A stretch of DNA of 64,000 nt, taken from Thalassovita autumnalis (lineage in GTDB: Bacteria; Pseudomonadota; Alphaproteobacteria; Rhodobacterales; Rhodobacteraceae). The stretch covers positions 209,204 to 273,203 of the forward strand of contig NZ_CYSB01000030.1 of the NCBI RefSeq assembly GCF_001458255.1, given 5' to 3'. Under the pieces are notes generated by a model. The model had not been told where the DNA came from and did not search any database. It saw only the letters and a program-made list of their open reading frames with translations. A program made the translations under genes and the position numbers. This document shows, in pieces, positions 1 through 9,219 of the stretch (its first letter is position 1; each line of letters opens with the position of its first letter).

Positions 1-1049
1 AGGCTGAAGTTGTGGGCACCGACCCCAACACCGATATCGCCTTGTTGAAGGTTGAGGCGGACAAGCCGCTGCCATTCGTCAGCTTTGGCGACAGCGACAC
101 TGCGCGTGTTGGTGACTGGGTGGTTGCCATGGGCAACCCGTTGGGTCAGGGCTTTTCAGTTTCGGCTGGGATCGTTTCGGCCCGCAACCGGGCGCTTTCT
201 GGCAGCTATGACGATTACATCCAGACCGACGCTGCGATCAACCGCGGCAACTCGGGCGGTCCGCTGTTCAACATGGACGGTGAGGTGATCGGCGTGAACA
301 CCGCGATCCTGTCGCCCAACGGTGGCTCCATCGGGATCGGGTTTTCCATGGCCTCCAACGTGGTGACCCGCGTTGTGGACCAGCTGCGTGAGTTTGGTGA
401 AACCCGCCGCGGTTGGCTGGGCGTGCGCATTCAGGATGTGACCGAAGATGTCGCCGAAGCGATTGGTCTGGAAAACACCGCCGGTGCGCTGGTGACCGAT
501 GTACCGGCAGGTCCGGCGCTGGATGCGGGCATGCTGCAGGGCGATGTTATCGTGACCTTTGATGGGGTTGAGGTTGCCGATACCCGCGGGCTGGTCCGTC
601 AGGTGGGCAACACCGAAGTGGGCAAAACCGTACGTGTGGTGGTGTTCCGCGATGGCAAGACCGCAACGCTGAAAATCACCCTTGGCCGCCGTGAAGAGGC
701 CGAAGCCATTCCGGCAGCCCAGCCTGGTCCTGCGGATCCGATGGAACCGAAGGAGATGCTGGGCATGACGTTGAGCCCGGTCACCCCGGAGCTGAGCGCT
801 GAGCTGAAGCTGAAGAAGGGCGCAACGGGTCTGGTTGTTGTTGGTGTGGATGAAGCCACCGAAGCCTTTGAGAAAGGTCTGCGGATGGGCGATCTGATCA
901 CCGAGGCAGGCCAGCAGAAACTGGAGCGGATTGCCGATCTGGAAGAGCGTGTAGAAGAAGCGCAGGAAGCAGGCCGCAAGTCGCTGCTGCTGCTGGTGCG
1001 CCGCGCTGGTGAGCCGCGCTTCGTTGCACTGTCAGTTGCCGAAGAATAA
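1..1049 (+). CDS. degP: HtrA/DegP-family periplasmic serine endoprotease (5' end missing)
   Basis: The gene enters the window already open, in the frame beginning at base 3. It is a periplasmic protein quality-control protease of the Do/HtrA family. The visible part holds the catalytic Asp in TDIALLKV (codon about 33-35) and the catalytic Ser in GNSGGPL (codon 252-254). The catalytic His must lie to the left of the window. Two PDZ domains follow: one about 420-690 ([11 protein letters not shown]...) and a shorter one about 757-1040 ([11 protein letters not shown]...). The order protease-PDZ-PDZ fits DegP/DegQ. A strong hairpin with a T-run directly after the stop closes the transcript. The family call is secure; DegP versus DegQ/MucD cannot be settled here. 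Confidence 0.93.
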   Translation, partial: AEVVGTDPNTDIALLKVEADKPLPFVSFGDSDTARVGDWVVAMGNPLGQGFSVSAGIVSARNRALSGSYDDYIQTDAAINRGNSGGPLFNMDGEVIGVNTAILSPNGGSIGIGFSMASNVVTRVVDQLREFGETRRGWLGVRIQDVTEDVAEAIGLENTAGALVTDVPAGPALDAGMLQGDVIVTFDGVEVADTRGLVRQVGNTEVGKTVRVVVFRDGKTATLKITLGRREEAEAIPAAQPGPADPMEPKEMLGMTLSPVTPELSAELKLKKGATGLVVVGVDEATEAFEKGLRMGDLITEAGQQKLERIADLEERVEEAQEAGRKSLLLLVRRAGEPRFVALSVAEE

Positions 1050-1071
1050 GCGCTGATCCCGCTGAAACGTT

Positions 1072-1100
1072 AAAAGCCGCCCTATCGGGGCGGCTTTTTT
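1072..1100 (+). terminator. Rho-independent terminator of the HtrA gene
   Basis: AAGCCGCCC pairs with GGGCGGCTT around a short loop and is followed by six T residues. Confidence 0.9.
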
Positions 1101-1176
1101 ATTGGCGTTGAGAGTTCAGAAGCGACCCCGCCAAGCCAGATCTGACACTATGTGCTGTCCAACAATGTGAGGTATC

Positions 1177-1710
1177 TCAGATCCCGTCACGCGACACTGC
1201 GATCAGCCCCAAACGGCGGGCACTGGCAAGGGATAGGATGCCACTGTCCAGCCCCTCGGGCTGCTGATACTTGCGCACCGCGGCGCGGGTGCGTTTGTCC
1301 ATTTCGCCAGTGATGGGGCCGCGGTAGAGCGACCGCACCTGCAAAGCACGTTGCAGGGTGGCGATGAAGTCCGGGGTCATCTGGGCGGCACAAGGGGTTT
1401 CAAACCAGATTTCCCGGCGTTCCTTGACAACGGCCTGGCGCGTCTCGGTCTTGTAAATCGCCGGGCTCAACACCGTGCCATCGGCCAGTACCTCAGCCGG
1501 TTGCAGCATGATCTGCTCGGTCACGGTCTCATAGACGCCGGGCTGAATGCGCTTGCCCCAGCAGCTGCCCGCAGGCGCGCCGGGGGGCGTGCCGCTGACC
1601 AGCCGGGTCACCTCAGGCTCAGTGCCGAGATGCGGCACGGGCAACGTCGACATGCAGCCCGCCAGCCCAAAGCCGGAGCCCACCAGTGCTGTGATGATCC
1701 ATCTGCGCAT
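1177..1710 (-). CDS. peptidoglycan-binding lipoprotein
   Basis: A 177-residue exported protein. The ATG at 1710 is chosen because it begins a compact lipoprotein signal (MRRWIITALVGSGFGLAGC) with lipobox LAGC and Cys19 as the acylated residue. Longer in-frame starts only add a charged leader. About residues 110-170 resemble a peptidoglycan_binding_1 domain (ATLQRAL...YRGPITGEMDKRTRAAVRKYQ). The middle part (YETVTEQIMLQPAEV...YKTETRQAVVKERREIWFETPC) carries two similar segments of unknown role. It probably sits on the outer membrane facing peptidoglycan. It is convergent with the HtrA gene. The precise function is unknown. Confidence 0.8.
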   Translation of the reverse strand: MRRWIITALVGSGFGLAGCMSTLPVPHLGTEPEVTRLVSGTPPGAPAGSCWGKRIQPGVYETVTEQIMLQPAEVLADGTVLSPAIYKTETRQAVVKERREIWFETPCAAQMTPDFIATLQRALQVRSLYRGPITGEMDKRTRAAVRKYQQPEGLDSGILSLASARRLGLIAVSRDGI

Positions 1711-1904
1711 CTGCTTTGCCTCATGGCGCCTGTCCCGTTTGTTTCGCTCGGCAGGCGGTCTGTTTTTTGACACCATAACGCCAAACGCTGCGTCAATAAA
1801 GCACCGGCTTGGCCGCAGCCCGCCATATGCGACACATACAAAGGCGTGAGTGTCGTGAATGGGGCTGGCATTGCCCCGATGACCCCGCTAGGAGGGGATT
1901 GGAC

Positions 1905-2261
<357 letters not shown>

Positions 2262-2262
<1 letters not shown>

Positions 2263-2975
2263 TGTGGCGCGCGGCGATCCTGACGGCCGCGCTAGGCCTG
2301 TGTGGCGCGGCAGCGCTGGCAGAGGCCCAGATCACGTCGGCCCGTTTTGATGGGCCGACGACCCGCTATGCCCACGGGGTTTTGGGCGATAGCGTTGAAT
2401 ATGGTCAGCTGGTTCTGGAGGTCCGCGATGGCGGCAAGCGTCAGACCGTGACCATCACCCTGCCACAGGATCATGTGTTCGAAGATCTGCAGCCCCGGTT
2501 GGCGGATGTCACCGGGGATGGCCTGCCGGAGGTCGTGGTGATTGAAACAGATGCGCGCCAAGGCGCAGCTCTGGCGATCTACGGGCCCAAGGGAAAACTA
2601 GCGGAAACGCCCCATATCGGAACCTCAAACCGCTGGCTGGCACCGATTGGGGTGGCGGATCTGGATGGTGATGGCGCGGTGGAACTGGCCTATATTGATC
2701 GCCCGCATCTGGCCAAGACCCTGCGGGTTTGGCGCTATGAGAATGGCAGCCTGCGTCAGATTGCCAACGCCAAAGGGCTGACCAACCACAAGATCGGCTG
2801 GGACTATATCGCTGGTGGCATTCGTGGCTGTGGTGAGGATCTGGAACTGGTCACAGCCAATGCTGGCTGGACCCGTATTGTTGCAACACGGCTGCAGGCG
2901 GGGCAGCTGATCAGCCGCGATCTGGGCGCCTATAGCGGCCCCGACAGTTTGAACCGCGCGGCTGAGTGCCGTTAA
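2262..2975 (+). CDS. exported VCBS/FG-GAP repeat protein
   Basis: A 237-residue protein whose ATG overlaps the ferredoxin stop by one base. Residues 1-22 form a signal peptide ending at ALAEA. Two DxTGDG/DLDGDG calcium-loop-like motifs (DVTGDGLPEVVV, VADLDGDGAVELAYI) are typical of VCBS/FG-GAP beta-propeller repeats. A conserved Cys lies at RGCGEDLE and another is the next-to-last residue. It is probably a small periplasmic propeller fragment. Its link with the ferredoxin is positional only and its role is unknown. Confidence 0.8.
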
Positions 2976-3002
2976 GCAAATGCCGCTCCTGCTGCGGTAC
3001 GG

Positions 3003-3815
3003 TTAATCCCACCAGAAATACCAGAAATCCCCCTCGTGCAGCAGCGCTGCCAGTGCGCTAAGGTCGCCAACCCCTTGGTCAACGATGTCGCTGGCGTAGA
3101 GGTATTGCTGCGTGGCAAGTTCACGCGCTGCGTCGCGGTCAGAGGCGGGATCGGCAACCAGCATTTCCACCGTGTCTGACTGAATGACGACGGGCACCGC
3201 GCCGTAGGTTTCGCCCCAGTGCCGGAAGGTTGCTGCATGCACATAGGGCGGCGGATTGGCATTCCAGCCACCAAACCGCAGGTAGATCGGGGCCTGCCAG
3301 ACCGCTTCTGTTGGCAGGATGGTGATGAACACCTTGTCCTTGGCGCGGCCAGTTTGCCAATCATCCAGGGAAATCAACCGATCTGCGGCTTGCATGCCCT
3401 CAGGCCAAGGACCCCAATAGTTTGCCGGCACCTCAAGCGGGTTTTCAGCCGCCAATTCCGCAGCCCAGTCTGCATCGTCTTCCTTGACGCTTGCGATAAA
3501 CAGTTGGTGTTCTTCGCGTAGGTGCGCATACAGCGTGTCTAAACCCGGCTGTGCCATTGCCTTTGCAATCGCCTCCTTAATCGGTGGGTAGAACGCCTGC
3601 TGCGAGGGATGGAAGACATCCAGAATACGCTCAACCTGTTCCCGGTCCCCTAAGATGATCGGCGTGCCTGCCTGCGGTCGCAGTGCCTGCCACTCTTTCA
3701 GGGCCTCTGCGCCGTTCACCTCAATCAACGGGTAAGGAAACGTGTCGAGGAGTGTGTCGGCCTGTGCGGCCGCGACACTGCAAAAACTCGCCAGAACGGC
3801 GGAGATCAATTTCAT
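3003..3815 (-). CDS. DUF4253-domain exported protein
   Basis: A 270-residue protein with an N-terminal signal peptide (about residues 1-19, ending AAAQA). The C-terminal 110 residues match the pattern I know from DUF4253 proteins: PIYLRFGGWNANPPPYVH, then HWGETYGAVPVVIQSD, then LATQQYLYASDIVDQG, ending in FWYFWWD. The N-terminal part (FPYPLIEVNGAEALKEWQALRPQAGTPIILG) is also typical of that group. The biochemical role of DUF4253 is not known to me. It is convergent with the VCBS gene, with only 27 bases between the stops. Confidence 0.75.
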   Translation of the reverse strand: MKLISAVLASFCSVAAAQADTLLDTFPYPLIEVNGAEALKEWQALRPQAGTPIILGDREQVERILDVFHPSQQAFYPPIKEAIAKAMAQPGLDTLYAHLREEHQLFIASVKEDDADWAAELAAENPLEVPANYWGPWPEGMQAADRLISLDDWQTGRAKDKVFITILPTEAVWQAPIYLRFGGWNANPPPYVHAATFRHWGETYGAVPVVIQSDTVEMLVADPASDRDAARELATQQYLYASDIVDQGVGDLSALAALLHEGDFWYFWWD

Positions 3816-3949
3816 TTGTACCTAAGACCTATGTGAAAATCGCTTGGGAAAAACCTGCGGCGACGATGCCGCTCATAGGCTCGATGTTCAAGCGTCTTAA
3901 CACCGGGGTGCGTTGTCCGTTCAACCCTGTGGGGCTGGGGCACCCGCAA

Positions 3950-3978
3950 AAGAAAAACCCCAGACCAAGGTCCGGGGC
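3950..3978 (-). terminator. purD terminator
   Basis: Read on the minus strand, CCCC-GGACC-TT-GGTC-TGGGG forms a hairpin followed by TTTTTC, just after the purD stop. Confidence 0.85.
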
Positions 3979-4003
3979 TTTCTGTCTCAATGCACGCAAG
4001 CGC

Positions 4004-5266
4004 TCAAAGCGCGCGCCAGCCGATGTCGCGGCGGCAGAAGCCTTCGGGCCAGTCGATCTGATCGACCATCGCATAGGCGCGATCTGCGGCTTCTTTCAGC
4101 GAGGCCCCACGTGCGGTGACGTTCAGGACTCGGCCACCTGTGGCGATGATCTGGCCGTCCTTTGCACCGGTGCCGGCGTGGAAACACATCTCGGTGCTGG
4201 TTTCGGGCAGCGCGTCGAGGCCGCTGATGACGGAGCCTTTTTCGTAAGCACCCGGGTAGCCTTTGGCGGCCATCACAACGGTCATTGCATGATCATCGGC
4301 CCAGTTCACCTGCGCCTCAGTCAGACGGCCCTCAGCGCAAGCCTGCATCAGGTCCAGCGCCTGTGCGCCAAGGCGCAGCATCAGTACCTGACATTCCGGA
4401 TCACCGAAACGGACGTTGTATTCCACCAGACGCGGCTGGCCGTCTTTGATCATCAGGCCGGCGTAGAGCACACCTTGGTAGGGCATGCCGCGATCGGCCA
4501 TAACCTTCATGGTGGGTTTGATGATTTCATTCATCGCCTTTTCGGCAATCTCATCAGACAGCACCGGGGCAGGGGAGTAGGCGCCCATGCCGCCGGTGTT
4601 CAGGCCGGTGTCACCTTCGCCCACACGTTTGTGGTCCTGCGCGGTGCCGATGGCCAGACAGTCCTCACCGTCGACCAGAATGAAATAGGAGGCTTCTTCG
4701 CCTTCCATGAACTCTTCGATCACCACCTCGGCGCCCGCAGCGCCAAATTCACCACCGAACATATCGTCGATGGCGTCCAGCGCGGTCTGTTCGTCCATTG
4801 CAACGATCACACCTTTGCCGGCCGCCAGACCGTCAGCTTTGACCACGATGGGGGCGCCATTTGCGCGGATGTGAGCCTTGGCGGCGTCAGCATCGGTGAA
4901 ATGGCCGTAGCCTGCGGTCGGCGCATTGGCAGCGTCGCAGATTTCCTTGGTGAAGCTTTTTGAGGCTTCCAGCTTGGCCGCGGCAGCAGAGGGGCCGAAG
5001 ACCAAGATACCTGCGTCACGCAGACGGTCGGCGACACCCTCGGCCAGTGGGGCTTCGGGGCCGACGATCACGAAATCAATGGCGTTTTCTTCGCAGAAGT
5101 TCACCACCGCCGCGCCGCTCAGGATGTCGAGGCTGGCACAATCGGCGATCTGTGCGATCCCGGCGTTGCCCGGTGCCACGATCAGCTTGTCGCATTTCGG
5201 GTTCTGCATCACTGCCCAGGCAAGAGCATGTTCACGCCCGCCACTTCCGAGAATTAGGATATTCAT
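4004..5266 (-). CDS. purD: phosphoribosylamine--glycine ligase
   Basis: A 420-residue GAR synthetase, which joins glycine to 5-phosphoribosylamine with ATP in purine biosynthesis. The N-terminal MNILILGSGGREHALAW motif is diagnostic. The ATP-grasp core follows (KADGLAAGKGVIVA, EEFMEGEEASYF, QDHKRVGEGDTGLNTGGMGAYSPAP, RFGDPECQ). Length and start match the family. It is transcribed away from xseA across an 82-bp divergent region. The very end reads ICRRDIGWRAL, the usual C-terminus. Confidence 0.98.
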   Translation of the reverse strand: MNILILGSGGREHALAWAVMQNPKCDKLIVAPGNAGIAQIADCASLDILSGAAVVNFCEENAIDFVIVGPEAPLAEGVADRLRDAGILVFGPSAAAAKLEASKSFTKEICDAANAPTAGYGHFTDADAAKAHIRANGAPIVVKADGLAAGKGVIVAMDEQTALDAIDDMFGGEFGAAGAEVVIEEFMEGEEASYFILVDGEDCLAIGTAQDHKRVGEGDTGLNTGGMGAYSPAPVLSDEIAEKAMNEIIKPTMKVMADRGMPYQGVLYAGLMIKDGQPRLVEYNVRFGDPECQVLMLRLGAQALDLMQACAEGRLTEAQVNWADDHAMTVVMAAKGYPGAYEKGSVISGLDALPETSTEMCFHAGTGAKDGQIIATGGRVLNVTARGASLKEAADRAYAMVDQIDWPEGFCRRDIGWRAL

Positions 5267-5348
5267 GATAGCCCTTCCGCTTGGCCTTCCGTTGGCGGCG
5301 TTCTAAGGTGCGCGGGACTAGGAAACAAGTGAGCAGAGCGGCGCAGGC

Positions 5349-6884
5349 ATGTCTGACCTCTTCGACGACCCCAGAGAAGGCGAAAACGCCCCGGAATTCA
5401 GCGTCACCGAACTGTCCGGTGCGATCAAAAAGATGATCGAGGGGGAGTTTTCCCATGTGCGCATCAAGGGGGAGATTGGCCGCGTGTCCTTTCCCCGCTC
5501 GGGCCATGTCTATCTGGACCTGAAAGACGACCGTTCGGTGATTGCCGGGGTGATGTGGAAAGGTGTGGCCGCGCGCGTCCAGACCCGCCCCGAGGAGGGG
5601 ATGGAGGTTGTCGCCACCGGCCGTTTGACCACCTTCCCCGGTCAGTCGAAATACCAGCTGGTGATTGAGGATCTGAAACCCGCCGGCATGGGCGCCTTGA
5701 TGGCGATGCTGGAAAAGCGCAAAGCGATGCTGCAGGCCGAGGGGCTGTTTGATCAGTCCCGCAAAAAGCCGATCCCCTACCTGCCTGAGGTGATTGGCGT
5801 TGTGACCTCACCCTCTGGTGCTGTGATCCGCGATATCCTGCATCGGCTGCGCGACCGTTTCCCGCGCAAGGTGCTGATCTGGCCGGTGGCCGTTCAGGGC
5901 GAACGCTGTGCCCCCGAATTGGCTCATGCAATCCGGGGCTTTAACCAATTGACGCCGGGCGGGGCATTGCCGCGACCAGATCTATTGATTGTCGCGCGCG
6001 GTGGTGGCTCGATTGAGGATCTCTGGGGCTTCAACGAAGAGGTGGTGGCGCGCGCGGCCGCAGCCTCGGACATTCCGTTGATTTCTGCGGTGGGCCATGA
6101 AACCGACACAACGCTGATTGACTTTGTGTCGGATCAGCGTGCGCCGACGCCCACGGCGGCGGCGGAACTGGCGGTGCCCGTTCGGATGGAACTGTTGGCC
6201 TGGGTGGATCAGCAGAACGCCCGCCTCAGCCGGGCGCTGAGCCAGGGGATCACCCAGCGTGGGCAACGTCTGCGCGATCTGTCGCGCGCCTTGCCACGGG
6301 CCGAAACACTGTTGGACGGTCCGCGCCAACGGCTGGACGTGCTGGGGGACCGGCTGCCACAGGCGCTGATCCGCGGCGTTCAATCGCGACGCCTACGCCT
6401 GTCTGAGGTCAAAGGCGGGCTGCGTCCGGTGAACCTCAGCCGGCGGATCGAGAGTGAGAAGCGCCAGCTGTCCTCGCTGGAGCCCCGTCTTGGTGCGGCG
6501 CTGACCCGTGAAGTCAAGCAGGGACGCGACGCCTTTGATCGCCTGACCAAACGCCTGTCGGATGCCGGTGGGCGGCAGCTGCAGGGCTGGCAGCAACAGC
6601 TGGAGGCGATGGACCGTCTGCGCGAAACACTGGGCTATAAGGCGACCTTGCAGCGGGGCTATGCGGTGGTGCGTGGCGACGGTGCTGTGGTGACAACCGG
6701 GGCGGCTGCGGCCAAGGCCACGGCGCTGGAGATTGAGTTTGCAGATGGCCGGCTGGATGTCTCAGGCAAAGCACCGGGTCCGGGTGGATCTGAGCCTGCG
6801 GCTGCAAAGACGCAGGCGTCCACAACCACAAAGACCAAGCCCAAAGCGACCCCACCAAAACCGGAGCAGGGCAGCCTGTTCTGA
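5349..6884 (+). CDS. xseA: exodeoxyribonuclease VII large subunit
   Basis: A 511-residue subunit of the single-strand exonuclease VII. The N-terminal OB-fold covers about residues 15-110 (FSVTELSGAIKKMIEGEFSHVRIKGEIG). The catalytic domain has the conserved PEVIGVVTSPSGAVIRDI, RGGGSIEDLWGFNEE and SAVGHETDTTLIDFVSD blocks. The long helical C-terminal part is Gln/Arg-rich and ends in a Lys/Pro/Thr-rich tail of about 60 residues before GSLF. The small subunit xseB is not in the window. It is divergent from purD. Confidence 0.97.
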   Translation: MSDLFDDPREGENAPEFSVTELSGAIKKMIEGEFSHVRIKGEIGRVSFPRSGHVYLDLKDDRSVIAGVMWKGVAARVQTRPEEGMEVVATGRLTTFPGQSKYQLVIEDLKPAGMGALMAMLEKRKAMLQAEGLFDQSRKKPIPYLPEVIGVVTSPSGAVIRDILHRLRDRFPRKVLIWPVAVQGERCAPELAHAIRGFNQLTPGGALPRPDLLIVARGGGSIEDLWGFNEEVVARAAAASDIPLISAVGHETDTTLIDFVSDQRAPTPTAAAELAVPVRMELLAWVDQQNARLSRALSQGITQRGQRLRDLSRALPRAETLLDGPRQRLDVLGDRLPQALIRGVQSRRLRLSEVKGGLRPVNLSRRIESEKRQLSSLEPRLGAALTREVKQGRDAFDRLTKRLSDAGGRQLQGWQQQLEAMDRLRETLGYKATLQRGYAVVRGDGAVVTTGAAAAKATALEIEFADGRLDVSGKAPGPGGSEPAAAKTQASTTTKTKPKATPPKPEQGSLF

Positions 6885-6919
6885 GAGCGACCCGCGGTGC
6901 CGCATTGGGGCGGATTCAG

Positions 6920-6951
6920 AAAAAAGATTTGTGCATAACTCATCTTTTTTG
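6920..6951 (+). terminator. AT-rich terminator after xseA
   Basis: AAAAAAGAT and ATCTTTTTT are perfect inverted arms spaced by 13 bases. The 3' arm ends in six T residues. This suits a terminator separating xseA from the ABC transporter operon. Confidence 0.7.
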
Positions 6952-7040
6952 CTCTGTGCTAAAATTTGTTTTACCAGAAATCTTGCGCCGAAGCGCTGGT
7001 CATGTTCATCTCTTGCCACAACACATTCAGGGAGAATGAG

Positions 7041-8618
7041 ATGATTACCCGAGTTATCGGTCTGTCTGCTGCGCTTCTGTGCGGCACCATTGCAGCACAG
7101 GCGGAAACCCTGCGCTGGGCCCGCGCTGGTGATGCACTGACGCTGGACCCGCACGCCCAGAACGAAGGGCCGACCCACACGATTCGTCACCAGATGTACG
7201 AACCGCTGATCATTCGTGACACCACCGGCGCCTTTGAGCCGGCACTGGCCACCGAATGGGCGCCCAGCCCCACCGACCCCAACGTATGGGTCTTCAAGCT
7301 GCGCCCGGGCGTGAAATTCCATGACGGTGCTGACTTCACCGCCGAAGACGTGGTGTTCAGCTACAACCGTGCGAAACAGCCGAACTCGGACATGAAAGAG
7401 CTGATCGGCTCGATCACCGAAGTGCGCGCTGTGGATGACCTGACCGTTGAAATGGTCACCAATGGTCCGAACCCGATTCTGCCGTCGAACCTGACCAACC
7501 TGTTCATCATGGACAAAGGCTGGACCGAGGCGAACAACACCGTCAACGTGCAGGACTTTGAGGGCGGCGAAATCACCTTCGCAACCACCAACGTCAACGG
7601 CACCGGACCCTACACCCTGGTCAGCCGTGAGCCCGACGTGAAAACCGTCATGGCGCGTAACGAAAACTATTGGGGCCGTGACATGTTCCCGCTGGAAGTC
7701 AGCGAGATCATCTACACCCCGATCCAGAACGCACCGACCCGTGTTGCAGCGCTGCTGTCGGGTGAGGTGAACTTCCTGCAGGATATGCCGGTTCAGGACC
7801 TTCAGCGTGTTGACGGCGCAGCCGGCTACGGCGTCAAGCAGGCCCCGCAGAACCGTGTGATCTTCTTTGGTATGAACCAGGGCGCAGATGACATCGAAGC
7901 AGACAACGTTGACGGCAAGAACCCGCTGGCTGACGTTCGTGTGCGTAAAGCGATGTCGATGGCCATCAACCGTGACGCCATCCGTCAGGTTGTGATGCGT
8001 GGTCAGTCGATCCCGGCTGGCATGATCGCACCGCCGTTTGTTAACGGCTGGACTGCTGAAATGGATGCCTCGTCGAAAACCGACGTGGACGGCGCCAAGG
8101 CGCTGATGGCTGAAGCCGGCTACGGCGACGGTTTCTCGATCCGTCTGGACTGCCCGAACGACCGCTACATCAACGATGAAGCGATCTGTCAGGCGTCGGT
8201 TGGTATGCTGGCTCAGATCGGTATCACTGTGAACCTCGACGCCAAGCCGAAGGCACAGCACTTCCCGCTGATCACCGATGGCAAGACCGACTTCTACATG
8301 CTGGGTTGGGGCGTTCCGACCTATGATTCGGAATACATCTTCAACTTCCTGGTTCACGGCCGTGAGTCGGACATCGGTACCTGGAACGGCACCGGCTATG
8401 ACAACGATGACGTCGACGCCAAGATCGCAACCCTGGCTTCGAACACCGACCTGGCAGCCCGTAACGCGGATATCGCGTCGATCTGGTCTGCCGTTCAGGG
8501 TGATCAGCTGTACATCCCGATCCACCACCAGGTTCTGAACTGGGCCATGGCGGACGGCGTTGGCATCGACGTTGATCCCGAAGACCAGCCGAAGGTCAAA
8601 TATATCAAAATGAACTAA
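7041..8618 (+). CDS. ABC transporter periplasmic substrate-binding protein, peptide/nickel family (SBP_bac_5)
   Basis: A 525-residue solute-binding protein. The ATG at 7041 has GGAGAATGAG in front and starts a clean signal peptide (MITRVIGLSAALLCGTIAAQA). Family 5 landmarks are TLDPHAQNEGPTHTIRHQMYEPL, WVFKLRPGVKFHDGADFTAEDVVFSYNR and VRKAMSMAINRDAI. The C-terminal DFYMLGWGVPTYDSEYIFNFLVHG also fits. The Cys pair in RLDCPNDRYINDEAICQ is a feature of many peptide binders. It is the first gene of an importer whose permeases and ATPase follow after a 600-bp gap. The substrate (oligopeptide, opine or other) cannot be fixed from sequence. Confidence 0.95.
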   Translation: MITRVIGLSAALLCGTIAAQAETLRWARAGDALTLDPHAQNEGPTHTIRHQMYEPLIIRDTTGAFEPALATEWAPSPTDPNVWVFKLRPGVKFHDGADFTAEDVVFSYNRAKQPNSDMKELIGSITEVRAVDDLTVEMVTNGPNPILPSNLTNLFIMDKGWTEANNTVNVQDFEGGEITFATTNVNGTGPYTLVSREPDVKTVMARNENYWGRDMFPLEVSEIIYTPIQNAPTRVAALLSGEVNFLQDMPVQDLQRVDGAAGYGVKQAPQNRVIFFGMNQGADDIEADNVDGKNPLADVRVRKAMSMAINRDAIRQVVMRGQSIPAGMIAPPFVNGWTAEMDASSKTDVDGAKALMAEAGYGDGFSIRLDCPNDRYINDEAICQASVGMLAQIGITVNLDAKPKAQHFPLITDGKTDFYMLGWGVPTYDSEYIFNFLVHGRESDIGTWNGTGYDNDDVDAKIATLASNTDLAARNADIASIWSAVQGDQLYIPIHHQVLNWAMADGVGIDVDPEDQPKVKYIKMN

Positions 8619-8631
8619 GGTTCGTTTGCTG

Positions 8632-8657
8632 CCGGTGGCCCTCGGGCCACCGGTTTT
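8632..8657 (+). terminator. hairpin after the binding-protein gene
   Basis: CCGGTGGCC-ctcg-GGCCACCGG followed by TTTTC. It probably limits read-through so that the binding protein is made in excess over the membrane subunits. Confidence 0.8.
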
Positions 8658-8761
8658 CTTTGTGTTATCAATCCTTGGTCGGTCAACAGTGTGCCTGAAG
8701 CATCGCCGAGCCGACCGACGTTACCGATTTCCCAACGCCGGTTTCCGCCGAGAGGATGACC

Positions 8762-9085
8762 ATGACACCCCTGCCATCTGTATCTGCTGAACGCCTTGCC
8801 GCCTCTATGGTGCGCATCGGCGTGCGCTGTGGGGATGAGGGGCAAAAATTGCATTCAGACGTTAGGGGAAACGCCCTGATTGCATGGTCCATTTCGCGTT
8901 CCGGCACATGGGCGGGACAAACGCCGCGTCATAGCCGCGCGTCCCGTGCTGACTATCCCAAAGCGAAGGTTGACCTCCTGTCTTTGATGGGGGAAAGCAG
9001 CGCCGATCTGGCGCGTAGGGCCGCGGAGCTGATGGCGCCTGAGCCCCTGCGATTGCAGGGCTTGAACCGGGCGCTGCGTAGATAA
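8762..9085 (+). CDS. hypothetical small protein in the importer gap (uncertain)
   Basis: A possible 107-residue protein between the binding-protein and permease genes. Its ATG at 8762 follows AGAGG at a usable distance. The second half (SSADLARRAAELMAPEPLRLQGLNRALRR) has codons with mostly G/C third bases. The first half looks less gene-like, and I recognise no domain. Peptide importer operons normally have no gene here. It may be a decayed or lineage-specific insertion, or simply non-coding DNA. Confidence 0.3.
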   Translation: MTPLPSVSAERLAASMVRIGVRCGDEGQKLHSDVRGNALIAWSISRSGTWAGQTPRHSRASRADYPKAKVDLLSLMGESSADLARRAAELMAPEPLRLQGLNRALRR

Positions 9086-9090
9086 AAGAC

Positions 9091-9198
9091 CGCAGGCCAA
9101 GCCTGCACAAAACACCGAGCTGACTGTGCATCCGTATCAGGCCCCGGCCTGTGCCTGTCAGCATAAATAACCAACCCGTGGCGCGCTTTGGCGCGCCG
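9091..9198 (+). repeat. two short hairpins ahead of the permease gene
   Basis: GCAGGC-caa-GCCTGC (about 9091-9106) and GGCGCGC-tttg-GCGCGCC (about 9181-9198) are inverted repeats. The second lies about 20 bases before the GTG of the first permease gene. It could act as an mRNA processing or stability element, in keeping with different expression of the binding protein and permeases. No promoter is evident to me. Confidence 0.4.
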
Positions 9199-9219
9199 CA
9201 ACAATAAAGTGGGGACAAC

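Noticed and set aside
3683..4963. 426-codon plus-strand frame opposite purD
   Set aside because: Antisense to purD with no recognisable domain.
6762..8528. 588-codon open frame on the minus strand opposite xseA and the binding-protein gene
   Set aside because: It is a shadow created by high G+C codon bias of the real genes. It has a His/Val/Arg/Asp-rich composition with no domain and spans two true genes.
8683..8907. Minus-strand frame with a P-loop-like AETGVGKSV
   Set aside because: The Walker-like string is isolated, the rest shows no ATPase motif and there is no convincing ribosome site.
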